Source: Hymenopus coronatus (Eukaryota > Arthropoda > Insecta > Mantodea > Hymenopodidae). From it: a DNA stretch of 64,000 nt. This document shows, piece by piece, positions 1-9,435 of the stretch. The notes beneath the pieces were generated by a model, which saw only the letters and a program-made list of their open reading frames with translations, was not told the origin of the DNA and did not search any database. The stretch lies in the NCBI GenBank assembly GCA_030762935.1, contig CM060900.1, positions 437,341,259 to 437,405,258 of the forward strand, written 5' to 3'. The position numbers and the translations under genes were made by a program. Position 1 is the stretch's first letter. Every line of letters starts with the position of its first letter.

Positions 1-1234
1 AGAACGGCTCAACCAATTACAAGATAATTGGGCCTTGTAGAGGAGGGGGTGAAGAAATATTTGCATGTATCAATCCTGACGATATTTATTACATTTATAA
101 AATATTTCATCAGGGATATTATTCGTACTTGTTATTGTATTACTCTTTTTTGTACCAAAGCTCAATGAAGGATTTTAACGGTACTCCGCAAATGAAAACA
201 TAAGGCAGCTATCTTGTAATGTTTACATTCGGCAGTTCGGACATGTTTTGGTAAGGTAGACGTGATTAGTATTATACGCAAGGAACAGAAGCAGTAAAAC
301 TGACGGGTGCAGGACTAGGTTTGTCATTACCAACTTGATCAGCCCCGGCACATTTTATGCACGTCATTTTTCTTTTTAATAGGTGCTTTCTTTGTTAAAA
401 ACTCATAGGACGATTCGATCTTAGGTGAGGTTAACGCTTTCTAAATCTGCTTGCTTCTGCATATTTAATGTTTTGCATCCAACAGCATTCTGCTCTGTGA
501 TCCAGAGAAGGTAAATATAGGACAAGGAACCCAGGACCATAGACAGAGACACTTATGAGGTGCTCCCTCATCAGTGTAATGCGGCTGGAAGCACATCACC
601 ATTTTTGCAGCACTTGAAGGGACGATATCGTTTTGGTGAAAATCAGAAATTCATAGCTACAGCCCCCAGTAACGGGGATCCCATGTGTGCCGGCATCATG
701 TGTAATGGGCCAAATCCATTAGCCATCTATTGCTGCACTACAGCATATGGTCCCCATCGATCTTAATTTTACTTCGTCACCCTCCGCTTCAATATATGGC
801 CGCGATTCGAACCCATTCCCCTCGTAAAAATAGAGATAAAGCTGAAATAAGGCAAGCACATTTTTTATGCAGAGTGCCTGATTCTAAAGCACGTAAAATT
901 TGGTCATCAGGCTGCGATGTCCCACCAAAGAATATTATGACGTAGTGTCTGATCTCTGTAAGGTTCCATTTTGATAGCTTACGACATTCACTTGTGACTT
1001 AAATATGACCTTTTACCTATCATAAAAACTATAACATCTGCCTGATATTGAGTATTTGTAAACATTGGATATATTTCGTTTCGTGTGGCAAAGTTATGTA
1101 CATACAAAAAAAAAAAAAAAAAAAAAAAAAAATAGAGAGAGAACTCGTGGAAGTTGAAATAAATGATGTCCACCTTCAAATAATTTAACACTCTGGTACT
1201 AAAATGACAAAAAGAGTTATTTTGGGAGACAGTT
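1..1234. other. AT-rich unique DNA, no gene recognised
   Basis: No coding sequence or recognised repeat is seen. The open frames between 560 and 945 are short, lack codon structure and resemble no family I know. A run of 27 A lies at 1106-1132, directly after TACATAC. It may be an old retroelement tail or a plain homopolymer. Confidence 0.5.
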
Positions 1235-2120
1235 TTACGTTCTCTAGCACAAGTGTTCTATGTAAATAGCATATAGAGAGGCTATTGTACTCCACCCAAA
1301 ATTCCATAGTGAGATTTCACAGGAAATATGTTTTTAAACGTCCTGGATAGAAAAAAACTTTTTTAGCAAAAGGTCGGTGTATGAGTCTTAAATTTCTATC
1401 GGTATGTATCTATGGACAGCATAACTCAAAAACGAAAAGTACGTTAAATAACAAGCTTGGTATTTGTGTTTAGCAACTCCCAAGCATGTGACACGAAGAT
1501 TTTCATGAAAATTCCTACCGCAAACTACCCTTTGCCTGGAAAATTTGTCAAAAATGTTGATAAAGTGTCTCTTAATAAGTTATAATACGGCATATTATAT
1601 ATATTTACATGAGGAATTAAATGCATATGTTGAATTTTCCGGGAATAACCTCTTAAGTCCTTTTCATTCTGAATGAGTTTTGCATAACTGATAAACTGTA
1701 TCACATAGACGAAAACTTTCTAAACCTAAAACTGTAGACCTCTTCAAAATACACAACTTATGTCGTACACATTTTTGCTGTGGAGCTAACCATTTCCTAT
1801 ACATCATTGTTATTGGTTTCAGTTTTAAAATGCTTACACGTTTTTCAAACAGGAAATCGTCGGTGTTTCTTTTGTTTTACTCTTGTCCATGTAAAGAAGT
1901 GAATTTCAATGACAGTCGCATAACCAAACCTTTTAACATATTTGGCTATTGCTTAGCAATGTGTATTCCCTTTACTTCTCTTCTACTAAATAAGGAACTA
2001 AGTAATAAGACCATTCTGCTAATGCTTATCTCGGTTAGCATAAAATAGATAGAAGAGTAATCTTTTGTAACAAGTTTGTAGATCAGTTAGAGAGTCATGT
2101 AAATGGGACACATCAGAATT
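1235..2120 (+). mobile_element. Family A repeat, copy A1, near full length
   Basis: This is a non-coding interspersed element of unknown class. The left end carries the family motif TTCTCTAGCAC, followed by a segment resembling TTGTATTCCACCCAAAA. The interior contains CATAACTCAAAAACGAAAAG, a segment naming the ACGAAGATTTTC block, and GCTAATGCTTATCTC near the right end. It ends with a degraded TAGAGAGTCATG and GGGACACATCAGAAT. The same blocks recur in the same order in eleven other places in the window. There is no transposase and no A-tail. The motif near the left end is inverted near the right end, which suggests a non-autonomous DNA transposon, but I cannot name the superfamily. Confidence 0.8.
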
Positions 2121-2290
2121 CTTTTTGTTTGAAATCGAGTTCTTTGTACATCAACATTTATCTATATGTTGCTTTTGTTTAAATTCCTAATGGAAATCGG
2201 CTAATTTGTTCAGTGTTCAAAAGCGTACATTGAAACAGTTACACCTTTAATTGAATTTCTCCCAACATTTTTAATTACATTATTACATAC

Positions 2291-2305
2291 AAAAAAAAAA
2301 AAAAA
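2291..2305. repeat. Poly-A run of 15
   Basis: A homopolymer preceded by TACATAC, the same hexamer-like lead as the longer A-run at 1106. It lies directly beside the right end of family A copy A2, so the two runs bracket copy A1. Confidence 0.8.
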
Positions 2306-2307
2306 GA

Positions 2308-3176
2308 ATATCTGATGTGTTCCATTTACATTCTCTAGCTGTTCCACAAACAGTTTTTACAAAAGATTATTCTTCTATGTACATCATGCAAATCGAGATA
2401 AACATTAGCAGAATTGGTCTTGTAAGTAGAAGGTAAATAAGGAAATAAGCTAGTTTAAAACGATAGTGAGATCTTTAAAAAGTCGGTTCCTATTTGGAAA
2501 AATTGGAATTCGGTTCTCTTTATATAGCGAGCAGTAAAACAAGTGAAACACGAAATAAACGCTGACTTCCAGTTTGAGAAAATTTTAAGTGGTTTAAAAT
2601 TGAAAACAATAACAAAGAATATCTCGGAAACGGTTAACTCTAAAGAAAAGTGAATATGGCATAAATTGCGTATTTTAACGACATCTACATTTTTTGTATA
2701 GTGAGCATTTTGTCGTTCCCTACGGTTTACCAATTACATAAAGGACATCCAGCATGAAAAACTCCTCACAGGCTATTCCCAGAAGGTTCAAGATATATAT
2801 TTTGCTTGTCATAAACATATCTTAAACATGCTGAATTTTAATCATTCTCGTTAGAGCCATTTTTGAGAAAATCAACTATATTTTAAAAATTGCCCATATA
2901 AGGAGAAGTTAGGGGTTGGAGGGTTTTCCTGAAGATCTTCGTGTCACAACCTTGGAAGATGCTGTCCTTAAATACCATATCTGTAATTTAACCGACATTT
3001 CGTTTTTGAGCTATGCTGCCCACGCGCACACACATTTTTATAAAAAGGCTATTTTTATTCAGGGGGCCTCAAAACGTGCAATTCCAGGGAAACCTCAGTA
3101 TCGAGTGTTTGGGTGGAATACAATACCTTCTCTCTCTACTATGTACATTGCACTTGCGTGCTAGAGAAAGTAATAT
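2308..3176 (-). mobile_element. Family A repeat, copy A2, near full length
   Basis: On the + strand it opens with ATCTGATGTGTTCCATTTAC (the family right end, reversed) and closes with GTGCTAGAGAAAGTAA (the left end, reversed). It carries all internal blocks, including the reversed AATGGCTCTAACG block near 2850 and the reversed CTCAAAAACGAAA block near 3010. It faces copy A1 with about 190 bp between the two right ends, so A1 and A2 form a long imperfect inverted repeat. No coding capacity is seen. Confidence 0.8.
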
Positions 3177-3406
3177 AACTTTATTCATTATAATAAGCGG
3201 CAAACTTTAATATACCTACGTTATAATTGTTGTACACTTTTTTTCATTTATATAGTCCCCTTTAACATCTAAGGGCATATCGGGGGCTTTGCACTTGAAA
3301 CAATTCCTTGTCTGTAGGTTCTTTTACGTTTGGTTTTTAAATCATTTTATTTTATTCAAACTCAGACAGTAACTCTAACATACATACTTCCAGACTCTAT
3401 GGGGAT

Positions 3407-3476
3407 AAGGAATAGCCCTAGCTAAAGAAAAATTACCCGCTCCAACCGGAAATCGAACCCGGGACTTGTTATGGTT
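3407..3476 (-). mobile_element. SINE fragment with tRNA-like B box (Z-like)
   Basis: Read on the minus strand, it contains CCCGGGTTCGATTTCC, a good Pol III B-box/T-arm match, followed by an AATTTTTCTTTAGC tail like that of the SINE at 31543. The A-box half is missing, so this is a 5'-truncated relic and not a tRNA gene. Confidence 0.5.
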
Positions 3477-3504
3477 TTCTTTGTAAATTGTAAATGTTAA
3501 TGTA

Positions 3505-4482
3505 CTCAGTTTTCACCTTCTCTGCCGAGTACTAGGTACGTAACTAAAAGGTAAAGAAAATACTGTAATCCACCCCAACATCCATACAAATATTACACCG
3601 GAATTACATGTTTTGGTGACCAATGAATCCAACAATATTTTTAAAAATAGGTACGAGTGTGTTTGTGTGCGTACAGCATATCTGAAAAGCAAGAAGTCCA
3701 TAAGTCTAAGTTCAGTGTTTTCCAAGGTTGCGATATGAAAATTTTCAGGAAAATTTCACGCTATAATCTACCTTTTACATGAAATTGTCGAAAATGTGTT
3801 TTCTCAAAAATGGCTCTAACGATTTTGAATAGATTACCGTATATTAAGAATATATCCAGCTATATAAATGTCTATCCTGAATATTCTTGGAATAACCTTT
3901 GAAGACCTATTCACTCTGGATGACTTTTACATAACTGGTAAACCGTTACAAATAGAGCTCTACACTTTGTGTTGATATCCTTCGTTACTATTTATTATGT
4001 CAAGTCGATCATTATTTTCTGGATGATCCTCGCAGTAGTACTACAGCTGTTTATCAAGATACATAACTGCAAGTAACTATAGTTGAAGTGAAACCCTTCG
4101 TTAAAAACACAATTTGAATCATATACATTTTGTGACGTTATTTATTTCCGAGATGTTCTTTGCTACTGCTTTCAATATTAAATTAGTTGAACCTTTTCTC
4201 AAAAGGGAATTTGTCATTACTTTTTATTTTGTTTTACTCCTGACCATGCAAATAAATCCAAATATTAATCACATGGAAACCATATTTTAAATTATTTAAC
4301 TATTATTTGGCCTAGTGTATTATCTTATTTCCCTTCCACTTATCACGAACTAAATAATAAAACAATTTCTGCGTCTTTATCTTGATTAGCATGAATTAGT
4401 TAGAAACTAAGCTTTTACAAGAATAGTCTGCTAGAGAATCGGTAGAGAGAACCATGTAAATGGAACACAGCATAAGCTTTTT
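3505..4482 (+). mobile_element. Family A repeat, copy A3, interrupted by a mariner-type fragment
   Basis: The left end is a degraded CACCTTCTCTGCC. The family blocks follow in order, including AAAATGGCTCTAACGATTTT near 3805, and the copy ends at ACCATGTAAATGGAACACAG. Between about 3953 and 4098 the family sequence is broken by about 146 bp that match the element at 5345-6130 in reverse. The family sequence resumes at TTAAAAACACAATTTG. Copy A3 is therefore older than that insertion, or was altered by it. Confidence 0.75.
3953..4098 (+). mobile_element. Short mariner-end fragment inserted in family A
   Basis: This segment is the reverse complement, with few differences, of parts of 5345-5424 and 5941-5990, including GGATGATCCTCGCAGTAGTA. 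Here the two parts are contiguous, so this copy shows the uninterrupted state of the site occupied by a LINE at 5437-5940. Calling it mariner rests on the longer copy, whose flank holds a degraded transposase C-terminus. Confidence 0.6.
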
Positions 4483-5340
4483 TCATTAAAATTGCAGTAT
4501 AATTAGTGATTTTGGCTTCACTTGTAATTAATCATTTGAAACTAATTTACTATTTTATTTGGTTAGTAACCATATATCTATACACACACACCTTAAAATA
4601 TTGAAAATTTGATAACTGAATAAAAATAATAGTTTTTCAAAAACCATGCAAATATATTTACCAGTTACCTATACTATGAAGATGCACATTCTCAATGACC
4701 TAGTTAGAATAATCGTTTTAAAAGGTACACCACAAATGTAAAAAATTAAATATTCATACTTTAAAAAATGAACCAAAAAGTTTGGAAAATGTTCACTTAA
4801 TATTCAATTATAAAATGTATCATTTCCTAAAAATGTCACAAATTTAATTTGGTATAAGTTGCACTTATTACCAGAGAGTCGACTCAACACTACTTATTTA
4901 CCAAGATAGTCATTTAACACGTGTTTTAAAGAAAGCTAATACACTGTCGTACTAAAAGTAAACGTTTACGTCTGTGTATGGGGAGGACGTGATAGCTGAA
5001 TTGATAAATGTGTTGCCTTGTTAGTTATAATATCTAAATTCTTATTCCAGGCGACAGCCAAGTTTTTAAAATTGGATTTACTCGTTGCCAAAAAGAAATT
5101 CAGCCTGAAATTACATGGAAATCTTTAACATTTATTGCAAATATAAATATTTTTAAGCTTAAATCAAATTAAGCTTAACTAACTCTTAAAATGATCGATT
5201 TAGCCTCCCATGATAGTTTAGCCAAAGCGTACCTCGAAACCTCAGGGACATCCTTCTCTAATGTACTTCTAGAAATACCGACCAGACACGTAGGAAAGCA
5301 TGCGTATCGCTTGGAGTTTTTGCTACTCTCGCAATTTGAA
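4483..5340. other. Unique AT-rich DNA with a degenerate tRNA-like stretch
   Basis: No gene is seen. Around 4990-5060 a sequence resembling GATAGCTGAATTG...CAGGCGA recalls the tRNA-like head of the X-type SINE at 16050, but it is too decayed to call firmly. The 65-codon frame at 5191-5388 has no recognisable product. Confidence 0.4.
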
Positions 5341-5424
5341 GAAGAGGGTTTCACTTCAACTATAGTTACTTGCCTTTATGTATCTTGATAAATAGCTGTA
5401 GTACTACTGCGGGGATCATCCAGA

Positions 5425-5436
5425 AAGTAATGAACG
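5425..5436. repeat. Left target-site duplication of the LINE
   Basis: AAGTAATGAACG here is repeated exactly at 5941-5952, immediately after the A-run that ends the LINE fragment. Confidence 0.9.
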
Positions 5437-5940
5437 CGGCCCAATGGACTAAACGCCTTATTCCAAAAATTGAACCATGGCTAAACAAGACGAAGTTGAC
5501 TACTTTTTTACGCAATTCTTAACAGAACATGGCCGATTTGGGACCGACTTATACAAAATGAAGATAATTGAGACTGAACAATGCAGATATTGTAAAGAAA
5601 TAGGCACACCAGAACACACTATTTTATTATGTAAAAGATGGAACGCCATCAGAACAAAAACCTTTAATGTTATTGAAATGGAATTATCACCAGACAATAT
5701 AATATAAAATATGATACACAAGAAAGAAATATGGTACCTTATTACAGGCATGATTAAGAACATCCTACAAGCTAAGGAAAAAGATGAAGGATAAACTTGA
5801 ATGCTGCACTGTGAAGAAATGCTGAGAGGCGATTCCGCAGCGCTGCAGGAGACGGAGGTGGTTTTTAGCTGGTAAGAGTCCAACACACCAGGGCCACCTT
5901 CCCTGGCGTCCATGAGGATTTTCCCCTCCTTAAAAAAAAA
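5437..5940 (+). mobile_element. 5'-truncated R1-clade-like non-LTR retrotransposon
   Basis: The insertion carries the C-terminal end of a LINE reverse-transcriptase protein, then about 230 bp of 3' UTR and a terminal A-run. The readable frame is 5477-5707. It has the family pattern TQFLTEHGRFG at about residues 13-23 and a zinc-knuckle-like CRYCKEIGTPEHTILLC (C-x2-C-x7-H-x4-C), followed by KRWNAIR. Upstream, in a shifted frame, QWTKRLIPKIEPWL fits the segment preceding this region in R1-type elements. Palm and endonuclease domains are absent, as expected for 5' truncation. Exact 12-bp flanking duplications show target-primed insertion. The frameshift indicates a dead copy. Clade assignment (R1/LOA group) is from motif memory. 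Confidence 0.85.
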
Positions 5941-5952
5941 AAGTAATGAACG
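5941..5952. repeat. Right target-site duplication of the LINE
   Basis: Second exact copy of AAGTAATGAACG, directly following the LINE A-run. Confidence 0.9.
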
Positions 5953-6140
5953 ATTTGACATAATAAATAACAACGACGGATATCAACACAAATCTACAAA
6001 GTTACAGTGCCTTACTCTTATTTTTGAACTTAATCGCCATTGCTGTCAAGAAATTTAGTGCATGTGGCACCAATTTTTCATGCCGATGTTATACTCTTCT
6101 GCCGCCATAGACCTGATTAAGTTTTTGAATGCATAAAATG

Positions 6141-6480
6141 TTCAGCCAAGCGAACGTTATAGCAAATAACGCAAGTGCATGATGATAATGCAATGAACAA
6201 ACGATCCATACTATTTATCGGGGAAGAACCAGGGTGCACGATGAAGCCAGAATGGGAGTTCATGACTCGTTATGGAAGAGTGGAAAGCAAATTTTGTGAC
6301 AGAATTCAGGAGATCCGGCATTTCATCTTGGAATGGCGTTTTGGATGCTAAAAGGTTCCCAATGGATAAAGACCTCAAAGCGGCAGATATTTGACGATAA
6401 TATCTGGTACCAGGTTACAGTAAATTCTTTGACAGCAATGACGACAACGTTGAGAGGTGGAGTAATCTTGTAAATAAAGT
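6141..6480 (+). mobile_element. Possible inverted mariner C-terminal remnant
   Basis: At 6418-6450 the plus strand reads AAATTCTTTGACAGCAATGA, the inverse of a block at 6025-6056 (minus-strand transposase tail). Translated, it gives KFFDSNDDNVERW, again like a mariner end. The DNA between the two blocks is not recognisable as transposase. It could be a rearranged or fold-back mariner pair, or a chance of shared short motifs. Confidence 0.35.
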
Positions 6481-6780
6481 TTTGTGTATTTAAATTGTCT
6501 TTACTTTCAAAGCTTCTAACAGATTATTAGTGTCTGCAGCGCCTTTTCCCTTCTGCAGTTGGTGGAGGATCAAACAAATTTGGATTAGTCTGCAGCCTAA
6601 ATTCATTTTAACTGCCGTGTAACAGCAATCACATCTAGAAAATGTGAAGCGGTCTTCTTTATCCATATTTACTAATACAGTTCTCTGACGGGAGCGGGGT
6701 TGGATGAAGTGACAATTATAGGAGTGATTTTTAGGCTCCATTTTTGGATTTTCGCTGCAAGGTAACGACTGGATAGGTCA
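6481..6780. other. Unrecognised DNA
   Basis: Nothing supported. The minus-strand 83-codon frame at 6490-6741 has no family features. Confidence 0.4.
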
Positions 6781-6781
6781 A

Positions 6782-6840
6782 GGTGCTCTCAAATTATTTT
6801 GAGATGACAACCCTAATGGCGACTTACAATGTTGCAAGTA
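6782..6840 (-). mobile_element. Inverted fragment of family U
   Basis: On the minus strand this reads TAAGTCGCCATTAGGG, then a CTCAAAATAATTTGAGAGCA block. The same block is found in plus orientation inside the U copies at 14080 and 24830. It lies just outside the U1 inverted repeats and shows local rearrangement of the family. Confidence 0.55.
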
Positions 6841-6891
6841 CTTAAGTCCCAGGATTCATAGTATAGCCAACTATTATGGTCAATTGGTATT

Positions 6892-7168
6892 GGATTAATT
6901 GTTTTTTCACTCAAGCCGTGTGTAGGACGGAGTTGGATAGGTGGAGTCAGACTGAGAGCACCTTGTGGTTTACCAGGAAACATGCGAGTCAGTTGAAAGA
7001 TTCAATGCTATGCTGGCATGTTGCCATGGTAGCTCAGTGGGAGAGCAACTGGCTAGAGATCGGGAGATCCTTGGTGCAAATCACGGCTATGGCGTTGCAT
7101 TTTTCAGTCTGATTCTACCTATCCAACTCCTGTCCTACAAACGGCTTACGTGGAAAAACAATTAATCC
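6892..7168 (+). mobile_element. Family U element U1: tRNA-like core inside ~64-bp terminal inverted repeats
   Basis: The arms at 6892-6956 and 7105-7168 are near-perfect reverse complements (GGATTAATTGTTTTT at the outer end, GAGTTGGATAGG in the middle, CAGACTG at the inner edge). The 148-bp interior holds a tRNA-like stretch at 7021-7086 with an A-box-like TGGTAGCTCAGTGG and a decayed B-box region GGTGCAAATCACGGC. Related copies lie at 14000-14320 and 24545-24930. The element has SINE-like Pol III signals but the outline of a fold-back or MITE element. No A-tail or target duplication was recognised. Confidence 0.75.
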
Positions 7169-7169
7169 A

Positions 7170-7690
7170 AGATAAAGACTGTTTCGCACCACGGATTTTG
7201 GATGGTTAGACCAAATTTCATTTGATGAACTTATTTTTATTTTATAAATCCATTTGCACCTTAGTATATAGCGTGATGGGTAGCATGTCTGCCTAGTAAA
7301 CCATAAAGCTTAACATCTCCTGAGAACTTACATACACTAAATCTTTGAAAAGCGAATCTGTGAAATGGAAAGTAAGGGCATTTAACATTTCTATTGCTGC
7401 CTTTATGTGGGAGCTGGAAGCCTCTTAAAATAAAGGTACAGAAAAGATAACTCCATTCTTCGGTGGATTAAAGCATTGAAGACCATTTATTGTTGACACA
7501 CACTACTCGTACTCTGAAGAAAAATGTGTGCTGTACTATGAATATGTTCATACTTTTTAATATCGGTCATATAATCTTTTATCACCACAAAAATAGTAGC
7601 TATATTTTTTTTAATTTCACCGTTAAACTACTGTGCATTAGATACGTCAAATTCAAGGTACCTTTTACGTTATATAGTCGGCTTACCCTA
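7170..7690. other. Unrecognised AT-rich DNA
   Basis: No gene or repeat recognised. The open frame at 7490-7717 is AT-rich and without family features. Confidence 0.4.
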
Positions 7691-7694
7691 TGCT

Positions 7695-8041
7695 ATGTAA
7701 TCCTGACACCCCACTAGGACTTATAAGCGGATGTCTGGGGGTCAGAAGCTTGTTGGGGGGCCAACGGCACGTAACCACAAAATGAAGAGCCTGGAACGAA
7801 TAGTCTGCCTTTAGCCAGGCATGAGCGTAAGGAAGTCTATTATATGAAATGAAATCAAAATGGATGCTAGGAAAGGGGGTGATGAAGCAATTTGTGGAAT
7901 GAGTGGTGGGGGAAACCGGAGGACCCAGAGAAATTCCGCCCAGACACGGTTTCACCCACCACAAATCCCAAATGCGGGGGCTTGGAATCGAACGCGGGCC
8001 ACCTAGGCGAGCGGTCTATCCACGCTGGTAAGGCGCCACCA
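7695..8041 (-). mobile_element. T-type SINE (long-tailed variant), copy T1
   Basis: The minus strand starts with GGTGGCGCCTTACCAGCGTG and GATAGACCGCTCGCC (tRNA Leu/Ser-like head), a B-box match GCGTTCGATTCCAAGC, then GGGATTTGTGGTGGGTG and a CCGGTTTCCCCCACCA body shared with the other T copies. The tail is longer than in T2 and ends in a GACCCCCAGACATCCGC motif, related to the tails at 26150 and 30220. Confidence 0.7.
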
Positions 8042-8600
8042 AAAGCATTCTGAAGACCCAAAATGCCAAGTGATATGTCTCTGCGTATAATTCCTGGGTT
8101 TCACAGTTTCATTTGTTGGTTTGAATTCTTAATTATAGATACTAACTTGGATACTTATAATGTTGGTATGAGGAACTTGTGTTGAGGCAAAGCCAGCAAC
8201 CTTGGAGTTTGGTGTTTATTGAATATCACGCCACTCTGAGAGAGATGCAATGCAAACCTGAGGGGAGATGAAGGTACATTTTCAACTATTAGGTAATGCT
8301 GTGTGCTTGTCTTATCATGCAGAAAGCTCACGGTACTCACATCTCTTTAATCATTGCGTTTGTCTAGGGAAAACACAGAATAGGGTTTCACGACCGTGTT
8401 CTCCAACGTTTCAGTACACAACAAAGAACCTCATAACACAAAACATGGATTCGATAATTTGAAAATAACCGTACGAGATGCAGATAACGTAATGTACACC
8501 TGGATTAAATATATCTTAAACAGCTACGTGATATATGTTTAAAATGAAAACCTTAGGACATAAATCAAGCTTTCAGATGCTTCCCGCATTTAATGCCAGT
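8042..8600. other. Unrecognised DNA
   Basis: No supported feature. Short open frames on both strands at 8155-8462 overlap each other and look fortuitous. Confidence 0.4.
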
Positions 8601-9172
8601 TTACTATGTTGCAAAGACCCCGATAGACCATGTCCACTGCATTTTGCATGAGGGTTTTGGTATGAAAAATGTTCCCTCTCGATGGTCCCGTGATTAACAA
8701 TGATCCAAAAAGCGCACTAGAATGGACATATTTCAAAATCGTTTAGATTTATTGGAATGTATTTCCAACTAGTTTCTACAACCTTAAGAACAGTTGATTA
8801 AACATACATTCGTCACTGCATAACAGACCCGAAGGAGATGACCCAATACTGGATACCGAAAGTGAAGATGCACCAAATAGAGTAAAAACGGCTGCATCTG
8901 CAGGAAAGGTTATGACTACTTTTTTTTTGGGTAGTAATTTATATGACTTCTCATGGACTATCTCCAGAAGAGAAAAAGTATCGTCAGGAGTGTTGCACTA
9001 TACTATTGCACTAACTGAAGGATTTTATTTATCCACAATTTGAGAAAAAAGAACGTTCTGCTTCACCAAAATAATGCGCCTTCACACACATCTGGAACTG
9101 TTCCCGTTATAACAAGTACGTTCATTTTCAAAAGCTTACACTTCTTACATATTTACCAGATTTGGTTCCCAG

Positions 9173-9184
9173 AGATTACCTTTT
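9173..9184. repeat. Left target-site duplication of SINE T2
   Basis: AGATTACCTTTT, repeated exactly at 9424-9435. It lies inside the mariner relic. Confidence 0.88.
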
Positions 9185-9423
9185 TTTGTAGTGTTTAACG
9201 TACGCTTTTACTGCTATGGCACAGCAGGAGATGACACGAATAATATATGCAGTGAAGATGAAGCAACCGTGGAATGTAATGGCGGGGGAAACCGGAAAAC
9301 CTGGAGAAAACCTGTCCTTGCGCCACTTTGTCCACCACAAATCTCGCATGCAGTTGCTTGAGATCGAACCCGGGTCGTCTAGGTGAGAGGCAAGTGGTCT
9401 GACCACTTGGCCACGGCGCGGCC
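9185..9423 (-). mobile_element. T-type SINE, copy T2, with exact target duplication
   Basis: Read on the minus strand, the head is GCCGTGGCCAAGTGGTCAGA, a tRNA Leu/Ser-like A box. It is followed by the B box GACCCGGGTTCGATCTC, then GAGATTTGTGGTGGACAAAG, a CCGGTTTCCCCCGCCATTAC block and a short A-rich end. A 12-bp duplication flanks it. This is one of the best-preserved T copies and defines the family at about 240 bp. The head is not a tRNA gene because the anticodon arm is degenerate and the transcript runs into a SINE body. Confidence 0.9.
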
Positions 9424-9435
9424 AGATTACCTTTT
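9424..9435. repeat. Right target-site duplication of SINE T2
   Basis: Second exact copy of AGATTACCTTTT. The mariner reading frame resumes here. Confidence 0.88.

Larger units (their letters stand above)
5345..6140 (-). mobile_element. Mariner-type 3' fragment, split by an R1-like LINE tail
   Basis: The minus strand near 6130-6010 reads, across frameshifts, like the end of a mariner transposase (KFLDSNGD followed by a short tail), and then runs into a terminal region that recurs at 3953-4098. The host sequence is interrupted exactly at 5437-5940 by a retroelement flanked by a 12-bp target duplication. The N-terminal and catalytic parts of the transposase are absent. The motif resemblance is my own reading; the insertion structure is directly visible. 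Confidence 0.55.

Noticed and set aside
1106..2305. Copy A1 as a retro-element bounded by A-tails at 1106 and 2291
   Set aside because: Other family A copies lack adjacent A-runs, so the two runs are more likely unrelated to the element.
5500..5973. 157-codon minus-strand frame
   Set aside because: It is antisense to the LINE fragment, whose plus-strand motifs are recognisable. It also runs through the poly-A tail and the target duplication.
7021..7086. Functional tRNA gene
   Set aside because: The A-box region is good but the anticodon arm and acceptor pairing fail, and the sequence is a core of a repeated element. The same reasoning rejects tRNA calls at 9360, 14200, 29280, 31560, 51340 and 63040.
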